DNA of 10,953 bases, taken from contig JBEKCP010000148.1 in the NCBI GenBank assembly GCA_050014815.1, positions 1 to 10,953 of the forward strand. Direction: 5' to 3'. Positions 6,580-10,953 of this stretch are shown here, one piece after another. The stretch's first letter is position 1. Every line of letters starts with the position of its first letter. Source of the DNA: JBEKCP01 sp050014815 (GTDB taxonomy: Bacteria; Planctomycetota; Planctomycetia; Pirellulales; Thermoguttaceae). The translations under genes and the position numbers were made by a program. The notes below the pieces were generated by a model. That model ran no database searches, was not told the origin of the DNA, and was given only the letters and a program-made list of their open reading frames with translations.

Positions 6580-6608
6580 TTGCAACCGGTCCGTCACCAC
6601 GCAATAAT
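6580..6608 (+). promoter_or_regulatory. Candidate sigma70-type promoter for pntAA
   Basis: TTGCAA (6580-6585) matches the -35 at 4 of 6 positions and AATAAT (6603-6608) matches the -10 at 5 of 6, with a 17-nt spacer. The predicted start, near 6615, lies about 23 nt before the pntAA ATG, leaving room for the GAGGA ribosome-binding site (6630-6634). A hairpin of CTTGCG (6540-6545) with CGCAAG (6550-6555) lies just upstream and might be an operator or part of an interspersed repeat. Confidence 0.45.
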
Positions 6609-6637
6609 TCGGCATCCCATCCCAATGACGAGGACTT

Positions 6638-7774
6638 ATGATCGTAGGAATTCCCCAGGAGACGTTTCCGGGAGAAAGGCGGGTCGCCCTGGTGCCGGCC
6701 CTTGTCCCTAACCTTGTCAAGGCCGGCCTTGAGGTCCGCATTCAGTCGGGCGCCGGGGTGTCGGCAGGGTTTCCCGACCGGCAGTATACCGAAAAGGGGG
6801 CCAAGATCGCTCCCAACCGGGAGGAAATCTTCGCGGCCGATGTCATCCTCGGGGTCCGCATGGCCGGGGCGAACCCGGCGGCCGGAAAGGCGGACCTCGC
6901 CCGGCTGCGGCAAGGCCTGATCCTCATCGGGATGTGCGACCCGCTGGGCGAGCCCCGCGCGATCCAGGAGGTGGCCGCCCGCGGGGCCACGCTCTTCGCC
7001 CTGGAGAGCCTGCCGCGGATCACCCGGGCCCAGGCCATGGACGTCCTTTCCTCCCAGGCGACGATCGCCGGGTATCGGGCCGTGCTGCTGGCCGCCACGG
7101 TCCTGCCAAAGCTCTTCCCCATGATGATGACCGCCGCCGGCACGATTACGCCTGCCAAGGTCTTCGTCGTCGGGGCGGGGGTGGCCGGCCTGCAGGCCAT
7201 TGCAACGGCCAACCGGCTGGGAGGCGTGGTGTCGGCCTATGATGTCCGGCCGGCGGTCAAGGAGCAGGTCCAGAGCCTCGGGGCAAAATTCGTCGAGATG
7301 CCGCTGGAAACCACCGCCGCCGAGACCAAGGGGGGCTATGCCCGGCAAATGGACGAGGAGTTCTATCGGAAGCAGCGGGAGTTGATGGCCCGGGTAGTGG
7401 CCCAAAGCGACGTGGTGATTACCACGGCGGCCGTGCCGGGCAAGAAGGCGCCCGTCTTGGTCACGGCCTCGATGGTCGAGGGGATGGCCCCCGGCTCGGT
7501 GGTCGTCGATCTGGCGGCCGAGCGGGGCGGCAACTGCGAGTTGACCCAGCCCGGCCAGACGATCGTCCACCAGGGGGTGACGGTTCTCGGCCCTCTGAAC
7601 CTGCCCTCGGACATCCCCAATCACGCCAGCCAGCTCTACGCGAAGAACATCGTGAACTTCCTGCTGGCCCTGGTGAAGGACGGGAAGCTCTTGCTGGACC
7701 TGGAGGACGAGATTGTCCGCGGCACGCTGGTTGCCCGCGACGGCCAGGCGGTCGGCGCCGGGGTTGTTGTTTAG
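6638..7774 (+). CDS. pntAA: NAD(P) transhydrogenase subunit alpha part 1 (dI, NAD(H)-binding)
   Basis: This is the soluble dI component of proton-translocating transhydrogenase. It binds NADH and passes hydride to NADP+ on PntB at the cytoplasmic face. At 378 aa it matches the separate alpha-1 subunits of three-gene systems. The N-terminus (GIPQETFPGERRVALVP) and the Rossmann NAD motif VFVVGAGVAGLQA are typical, ending in AYDVRP, the acidic residue for NAD selectivity. ITRAQAMDVLSSQATIAGY contains the Gln that contacts dIII in known structures. DVVITTAAVPGKKAPVLVT and VVVDLAAERGGNCELT are conserved. The ATG at 6638 has GAGGA a few bases upstream. The stop codon TAG (7772-7774) lies inside an interspersed repeat. 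Its partners pntAB and pntB are not next to it: they are on the opposite strand downstream, so co-expression needs two promoters. Confidence 0.96.
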   Translation: MIVGIPQETFPGERRVALVPALVPNLVKAGLEVRIQSGAGVSAGFPDRQYTEKGAKIAPNREEIFAADVILGVRMAGANPAAGKADLARLRQGLILIGMCDPLGEPRAIQEVAARGATLFALESLPRITRAQAMDVLSSQATIAGYRAVLLAATVLPKLFPMMMTAAGTITPAKVFVVGAGVAGLQAIATANRLGGVVSAYDVRPAVKEQVQSLGAKFVEMPLETTAAETKGGYARQMDEEFYRKQRELMARVVAQSDVVITTAAVPGKKAPVLVTASMVEGMAPGSVVVDLAAERGGNCELTQPGQTIVHQGVTVLGPLNLPSDIPNHASQLYAKNIVNFLLALVKDGKLLLDLEDEIVRGTLVARDGQAVGAGVVV

Positions 7775-7806
7775 CGGGCGGGCCGGGTACCCCCTGGGTG
7801 CGCCGC
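7766..7806 (+). repeat. REP-like repeat copy 1, left arm of a 41-nt inverted pair
   Basis: This copy begins GTTGTTTAGCGGGCGGG and continues through GGGTACCC to GCGCCGC. Its reverse complement recurs at 8465-8505 with 40 of 41 bases identical; the difference is G at 7798 here against the complement of T in the other copy. The repeat supplies the last residues and TAG stop of pntAA. It runs to just before the ribosome-binding site of the next gene. The core GTTTAGCGGGCGGGC is at 7769-7783. Confidence 0.9.
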
Positions 7807-7827
7807 TGGTTCGCGAAGGAGACCAAG

Positions 7828-8313
7828 TTGAGCGACATAATGACGCGGTTCATTTCTTACCGAGTCAGCATTCGCCGTGTGGCTCTGGCCACGGTGGGGG
7901 CCGTGGCCGTGGTGTTGGCGGCCTTATGGCATTACGGCGTCCTGGCGTCCTTCATGCCGCGGCCACCCGCCAACGCAATCATGGTCATCGCGCCCTACCG
8001 TTACCACGGGACGTGGGTTTTCGACGATCCAAGGGCGGGCCTGGTTCGCGAGCCGTTCGTCGGCGGCGTTCCAGAGATGATCGACTTCTTGGTGAAGGAC
8101 ATCCCCGACGCCCAGAAGGGCTTCCGGCTGACCTTCTCCGCCCGCGAGTTCCCCGGCTATCAAAAGAAGCTCACGTGGGTGCGAGGCGATTCCACGGGGA
8201 ACTGGTACCGAACGGAGGATCCGCCCATGGAGGGCTGGCTCTGCCCGGCACTGTTCAAGTACTACCGGGAAGCCCCGAAAGACCTCTACGTGAAGGCAGA
8301 GGCGAAACAATGA
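7828..8313 (+). CDS. DUF6717-like protein with N-terminal membrane anchor, function unknown
   Basis: This 161-aa protein has a basic N-terminus, one hydrophobic helix (about residues 17-38, VALATVGAVAVVLAALW) and a ~110-aa globular part. Its conserved-looking stretches are TWVFDDPRAGLVREPFVGGV, MIDFLVKDIP, FPGYQKKLTWVR, GNWYRTEDPPMEGWLCPALF and APKDLYVKAE. I recognise this pattern as DUF6717-type, from memory, and the function is unknown. I prefer a TTG start at 7828, because AAGGAGA (7816-7822) sits 5-6 nt before it. The ATG at 7840 is too far from that site, and a GTG at 7798 lies inside the repeat and before it. The acidic/aromatic globular part most likely faces one side of the membrane. 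The gene lies alone between the two arms of a 41-nt inverted repeat, in the gap that splits the pnt genes. Confidence 0.75.
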   Translation: MSDIMTRFISYRVSIRRVALATVGAVAVVLAALWHYGVLASFMPRPPANAIMVIAPYRYHGTWVFDDPRAGLVREPFVGGVPEMIDFLVKDIPDAQKGFRLTFSAREFPGYQKKLTWVRGDSTGNWYRTEDPPMEGWLCPALFKYYREAPKDLYVKAEAKQ

Positions 8314-8464
8314 TCGGGGCTGCCGTGGCTTTGCGTCTTCGCGCCTTTGCGTGAGATACGCCTTGTCGCGGGCAAGCCGTCCAGCCACGCCCTTTCAAGG
8401 CGTGCCACCCATCACTAATTCTGGTTGTCGAGTGGCGATCATCCGACTGTCTCCGTGCCCCAAC
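8314..8464. other. Non-coding mosaic of short interspersed repeats
   Basis: No gene is supported here. The region holds a three-unit octamer repeat (8329-8352), then GCGGGCAAGCC (8366-8376), which recurs exactly at 8760-8770 in the third REP-like copy. A hairpin follows: CACGCC (8385-8390 region, plus following TT) against AAGGCGTG (8395-8402). These appear to be fragments of several repeat families piled up downstream of the DUF6717-like gene. It forms the intergenic gap between convergent genes. Confidence 0.6.
8329..8355. repeat. Short tandem octamer repeat, CTTTGCGT-type
   Basis: Three 8-nt units follow one another: CTTTGCGT, CTTCGCGC, CTTTGCGT, then GAG. The first and third are identical. 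This matches a widely seen interspersed sequence of the CTTTGCGTCTTTGCG type. It starts 15 nt after the stop of the DUF6717-like gene. Confidence 0.7.
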
Positions 8465-8505
8465 GCGGCGCATCCAGGGGGTACCCGGCCCGCCCGCTAA
8501 ACAAC
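8465..8505 (-). repeat. REP-like repeat copy 2, right arm of the 41-nt inverted pair
   Basis: The reverse complement of this stretch equals 7766-7806 at 40 of 41 positions. It reads in the minus direction from the 3' end of the DUF2442 gene and supplies that gene's last two valine codons and TAG stop (8497-8499). The 15-nt core GCCCGCCCGCTAAAC (8488-8502) is repeated directly at 8768-8782 on the other side of the DUF2442 gene. Confidence 0.9.
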
Positions 8506-8745
8506 CGGCATACTCCGCCCGTACAGCACCTCCGGACAAATATCAGCGCCATTGCTCCACTCGACCGTGTCGAAGCTGACGCGAACGGAACGAAAGAGCG
8601 GCTCGTCTCTGAGGGCTGCAAAGATGCCCATATCCAGGTAGGCATTCACGTCGAACACGCGCTGCTCGCCGGCGTCGAAGGTCAGCAGCAACCGGTAGCC
8701 GGCCAGGGGCACAACGGAACGGACCGCGTGGGAAACTGTCTCCAT
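8497..8745 (-). CDS. DUF2442 domain-containing protein
   Basis: This 82-aa protein matches the DUF2442 pattern: YRLLLTFDAGEQRVFDVNAYL near the N-terminus (a run of beta strands), MGIFAAL, then VRVSFDTVEWSNGADICPEVLY toward the end. The ATG at 8745 has a strong GGAGGA ribosome-binding site (plus-strand tcctcc, 8751-8756) 5 nt upstream, so the start is firm. DUF2442 proteins are often paired with DUF4160 proteins in toxin-antitoxin-like couples, but no DUF4160 gene is present beside this one. It lies 51 bp after pntB on the same strand, with a REP-like hairpin between, so it could be the last gene of that transcript. Its final codons and stop are contributed by a repeat. Function is unknown. 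Confidence 0.85.
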   Translation of the reverse strand: METVSHAVRSVVPLAGYRLLLTFDAGEQRVFDVNAYLDMGIFAALRDEPLFRSVRVSFDTVEWSNGADICPEVLYGRSMPVV

Positions 8746-8758
8746 GGCACTCCTCCGC

Positions 8759-8782
8759 GGCGGGCAAGCCCGCCCGCTAAAC
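8759..8782 (-). repeat. REP-like repeat copy 3 with GC hairpin after pntB
   Basis: GGCGGGC (8759-8765) pairs with GCCCGCC (8768-8774) around AA, a tight 7-bp hairpin. The adjoining GCCCGCCCGCTAAAC (8768-8782) is identical to the core of copy 2. Read in the direction of pntB, it begins GTTTAGCGGGCGGGC 14 nt past the pntB stop, the same orientation relative to the gene as the other two copies. It is just upstream of the DUF2442 ribosome-binding site. Confidence 0.85.
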
Positions 8783-8796
8783 GTTGCGGTCGCCTC

Positions 8797-10188
8797 TCAG
8801 TGGCTTTTCAGCAGCCGCACCATCTCGGTGAGCGTCTTCTTGGCGTCGCCGAAGACCATCATCGTCTTCGGGTCGTAGAATAGCTCGTTGTCCTCGCCGG
8901 CGAAGCCCGGCTTCAGGCTCCGCTTGAAGATGATCACGGTCCGGGCCTTGTCGGCGTTGAGGATGGGCATGCCGTAAAGCGGGCTGTCCTTCTTGTACCT
9001 GGCGGCCGGGTTCACCACGTCGTTCGCCCCCACCACGAGCACCACGTCGGTGTTCTGGAAGTCGTCGTTGATCGCGTCCATTTCCAGCAGGTGGTCGTAA
9101 GGGACGGCGGCCTCGGCCAGGAGCACGTTCATGTGGCCCGGCATGCGGCCGGCCACCGGATGGATCGCGTAGCGGACCTGAAGCCCCCGCTCGATCAACA
9201 ACTCGGACAATTCCTCGACGACGTGCTGCGCCTGCGCGACGGCCATGCCGTAGCCGGGCACCACGATCACCGACCGCGCCGAGTCCAACACGTGTAGTGC
9301 GTCCTCGGGCGTGTAGCGGATGACGGTGCGGGTGTCGTCCTGGGCCGCCGCATGGGACTTGACGGCCCCCACGGCCCCGAACAACACGTTGGCAAACGAC
9401 CGGTTCATTGCCCGGCTCATGAGGATCGACAGGAAGAAGCCCGAGGCCCCGTCCAGCGCCCCGGCGATCACCAGCACCTTGTTGCCGATCACGAAGCCGG
9501 TGGCCGAGGCCGCCAGGCCGGCATAGGAGTTCAGCAGGGAGATGACCACGGGCATGTCGGCCCCGCCGATGGGCAACACGATCAATACGCCGATCACCAG
9601 CCCGATCGCAAGCATCGCAAAGAAAACCGCCGGCGTTTGGGGGGCATAGACAAGGTAGGCGAACATGGCCACCGTACACAGAAAAATCGCGATGGTCTGG
9701 ACGTTCTGGAATCGCCAGGTGATGGGCGGGCCGGGGATCAGCTCCTGGAGCTTCGAGAAGGCCATGAGACTGCCGGTGATGGTCAACGAGCCGAAGAGGA
9801 TCTCGAAGCCCAGGGCGCCCATCGTCCCGTGCGTGATCAGCGACAACTCTTTCTGGTAGTGGGCCACGCCGACCAGCACGGCGGCCAGGGCGCCGAAGGA
9901 GTGCGACAGGGCGATCCGCTGCGGCATGGCGGTCATGGGCATCCAGATGGACATGGCCGCCCCGACCACCGAGCCGATCATCGCCGCGATAACGATCCAC
10001 GGCCACAGCGACTCCCACGTCAGGATGTGGTGGCCGATGAGCGTTCCCACGACGGCGATGACCATCCCGACTTCGGCATAGACGAGGCCGCGCCGGGCAC
10101 TTTTCGGCGAGCTGAGGCCCTTCAGCCCCAGGATGAACAGGACCGAGGCCGCCAGATACGCGACTTCCAGCAGGTTGGTTTCCGTCAC
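8797..10188 (-). CDS. pntB: NAD(P) transhydrogenase subunit beta (dII membrane part and dIII, NADP(H)-binding)
   Basis: PntB carries most of the proton channel and the NADP(H) domain. At 463 aa it is the expected length. About nine hydrophobic helices fill residues 1-270. The membrane histidine of the proton path is kept (LSHSFGALAAVLVG, equivalent to E. coli H91), as is IGGADMPVVISLLNSYAGLA with its Asp. The dIII domain shows VVPGYGMAVAQAQ, HPVAGRMPGHMNVLLAEA, LVVGANDVVNPAA, GMPIL and KRSLKPGFAG, all canonical for NADP binding. It starts with GTG at 10188, overlapping the pntAB stop in a GTGA junction, which implies translational coupling. The frame is open further upstream, but that is antisense-free shadow of pntAB. 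It points toward pntAA instead of following it. Confidence 0.96.
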   Translation of the reverse strand: MTETNLLEVAYLAASVLFILGLKGLSSPKSARRGLVYAEVGMVIAVVGTLIGHHILTWESLWPWIVIAAMIGSVVGAAMSIWMPMTAMPQRIALSHSFGALAAVLVGVAHYQKELSLITHGTMGALGFEILFGSLTITGSLMAFSKLQELIPGPPITWRFQNVQTIAIFLCTVAMFAYLVYAPQTPAVFFAMLAIGLVIGVLIVLPIGGADMPVVISLLNSYAGLAASATGFVIGNKVLVIAGALDGASGFFLSILMSRAMNRSFANVLFGAVGAVKSHAAAQDDTRTVIRYTPEDALHVLDSARSVIVVPGYGMAVAQAQHVVEELSELLIERGLQVRYAIHPVAGRMPGHMNVLLAEAAVPYDHLLEMDAINDDFQNTDVVLVVGANDVVNPAARYKKDSPLYGMPILNADKARTVIIFKRSLKPGFAGEDNELFYDPKTMMVFGDAKKTLTEMVRLLKSH

Positions 10189-10628
10189 GCCCGCGCCCCC
10201 TTCGTCTTGAACAACCGCAACATCCGGTCGGTGATCAGGAAACCGCCGACGACGTTCGTCATCGCGGCGGCGACCGCGAAGAACCCCAGCCAGTGGCTCA
10301 GGGTATCGTGGGGCGTGTGCAGAAGGGGCGAGACGCCGCCAATCACCTCGAAACCGACGAAGCCCGCCAATACCAGAATGTAAAGCGAGGCGATCAGCAT
10401 TTTCGGATCCATCGCGTCGGACTCCGCCGCACCGGTCTCCGGGGCCGGACCGGCCGCCGACACCGACTCGGCCAGGGCCTCGGCCGCACGGCTCGCCGGT
10501 CCTGCCGCGGGATCGGCGGAAGGCGGCCCGCCAAAAGTGGTTGACCACAACGCGCCCAACGTCAGAAACAACAGGAGGACCACAAAGAACCGGGTCCACC
10601 GGAGTCGCGTGGAAAATCGATCGGGCAT
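10185..10628 (-). CDS. pntAB: NAD(P) transhydrogenase subunit alpha part 2, atypical short membrane subunit
   Basis: PntAB is the small membrane subunit that completes the dII proton channel with PntB. The product here is 147 aa. Residues about 12-32 form an N-terminal hydrophobic helix (FFVVLLLFLTLGALW), 33-72 an Ala/Pro/Glu-rich linker, and 73-147 the recognisable core. The core has LIASLYILVLAGFVGFEVIGG, then the conserved HTP (104-106), then LGFFAVAAAMTNVVGGFLITDRML. The block that normally follows HTP (LMSxTNAISG plus a membrane helix) is missing: about 7 residues stand where E. coli PntA has about 28. The ATG at 10628 has GGAG (10635-10638 on the complement) with 6-nt spacing. An alternative ATG at 10412 with GGAG 9 nt upstream would give a 75-aa protein without the linker. 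Downstream pntB overlaps by 4 nt. Identity is sure from context; integrity is not. Confidence 0.88.
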   Translation of the reverse strand: MPDRFSTRLRWTRFFVVLLLFLTLGALWSTTFGGPPSADPAAGPASRAAEALAESVSAAGPAPETGAAESDAMDPKMLIASLYILVLAGFVGFEVIGGVSPLLHTPHDTLSHWLGFFAVAAAMTNVVGGFLITDRMLRLFKTKGARA

Positions 10629-10723
10629 GGCATGCTCCGTAAGGTTGGCGTTAACGAGCATATAAGAGTATCAAGAGACGGGACGCGGGTCAAACGGCCT
10701 CCTATTTCCGTTCTCAAGTCCTC

Positions 10724-10741
10724 TTGCCGACCACCCGGCAA
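10724..10741. promoter_or_regulatory. Small inverted repeat upstream of the PLP-enzyme gene
   Basis: TTGCCG (10724-10729) and CGGCAA (10736-10741) are exact inverted repeats around a 6-nt centre, ending 18 nt before the start codon of the next gene. It could be a regulator-binding site or a leader hairpin. The 10629-10759 gap must also hold the divergent pntAB promoter. On the minus strand a TTGACC with a weak TACTCT 17 nt later is the best I see, and it is poor. Confidence 0.25.
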
Positions 10742-10759
10742 TAGGGGTAACATGACCGA

Positions 10760-10953
10760 ATGCTGCCCATCGTCGATTCGGTTCTCGATCTGATAGGGGA
10801 TACCCCCCTGGTCCGCATTCGCCGCCTGAACTCCGTCCCGGGCGTCCAGGTCCTGGCAAAGCTGGAGTACATGAATCCCGGCGGATCGGTCAAAGACCGC
10901 ATTGCGCTCCGGATGATCCAGCAGGCCGAGGCCACCGGCGCGCTGGTGCCCGG
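10760..10953 (+). CDS. Cysteine synthase / cystathionine beta-synthase family PLP enzyme (5' part)
   Basis: Only the first 64 codons are in the window; the gene runs off the right edge. The fold-type II PLP enzyme start is plain: VLDLIGDTPLVRIRRLN, then VQVLAKLEYMNPGGSVKDR. Lys45 within GGSVKDR is the expected Schiff-base lysine. Such enzymes make cysteine from O-acetylserine and sulfide, or cystathionine from serine and homocysteine. The missing C-terminus, including any CBS domains, is needed to choose between them. The ATG at 10760 is the first possible start, because an in-frame TAA lies at 10748-10750. A purine-rich AGGGG (10743-10747) is 12 nt upstream, somewhat far for a ribosome-binding site. 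The gene diverges from pntAB. Confidence 0.88.
   Translation, partial: MLPIVDSVLDLIGDTPLVRIRRLNSVPGVQVLAKLEYMNPGGSVKDRIALRMIQQAEATGALVP

Noticed and set aside
6428..7624. Upstream extension of the rplM frame
   Set aside because: The frame stays open into the antisense of pntAA, but L13 begins with MTKTYMARPG near 6421 and the extension crosses the predicted promoter.
7766..8782. Repeated units considered as a CRISPR array
   Set aside because: Only three partial copies, in mixed orientation, hundreds of bases apart with genes between, and no cas genes.
9352..10383. 343-codon plus-strand frame rich in His/Asp/Arg
   Set aside because: Antisense of pntB and pntAB, whose motifs and overlapping junction are unambiguous.

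Overview
The window is a GC-rich stretch of bacterial chromosome. It is most likely from a planctomycete, perhaps Pirellulales-like. That placement is inference, from GC content, the presence of a DUF6717-type protein, many short interspersed palindromes at gene ends, and the protein flavour of GlgC and PntB. No phage, CRISPR array, IS transposase or tRNA/rRNA gene was seen. All main coding regions are intact except the last gene, which runs off the right edge.

Layout. (1) 1-3255, plus strand: a CHASE2-type class III nucleotide cyclase is followed by an exported FecR-like/TPR protein, with a large imperfect inverted repeat between them. Together they look like an envelope-sensing cyclic-nucleotide pair. 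(2) 3293-3724, minus strand: a small retropepsin-like (clan AA) aspartic protease. A ~440 bp stretch upstream of it has no gene I can assign. (3) 4166-6421, minus strand: rplM and rpsI (L13, S9), a REP/BIME-like double hairpin, then glgC (ADP-glucose synthesis for glycogen). (4) 6428-6637: a divergent promoter region with good sigma70-like candidates facing both ways. (5) 6638-10628: the three-subunit proton-translocating NAD(P) transhydrogenase, but physically split. pntAA is on the plus strand, while pntAB and pntB are on the minus strand some 1-3 kb away and point toward it. Between them lie two small genes, one DUF6717-like (plus) and one DUF2442 (minus), set among copies of a REP-like element. 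(6) 10760-10953, plus strand: the 5' end of a cysteine synthase / cystathionine beta-synthase-type PLP enzyme.

How the genes work together. PntAA (dI, NAD(H) binding), PntAB (short membrane subunit) and PntB (membrane dII plus dIII, NADP(H) binding) should assemble into one complex using proton-motive force to make NADPH. RplM and RpsI are the conserved L13-S9 ribosomal pair. GlgC may be co-transcribed with them or insulated by the palindromic element.

Most worth a second look: PntAB appears to lack a conserved membrane segment and carries an N-terminal extension; the pnt locus is split and inverted; and a repeat whose core is GTTTAGCGGGCGGGC occurs three times within about 1 kb, each time at a gene's 3' end and twice supplying the stop codon. 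One pair of copies forms a 41-nt inverted repeat (40/41 identical) bracketing the DUF6717-like gene. I did not find a convincing wholly new multi-gene system. The repeat cassette and the PntAB variant are the best candidates for something undescribed.
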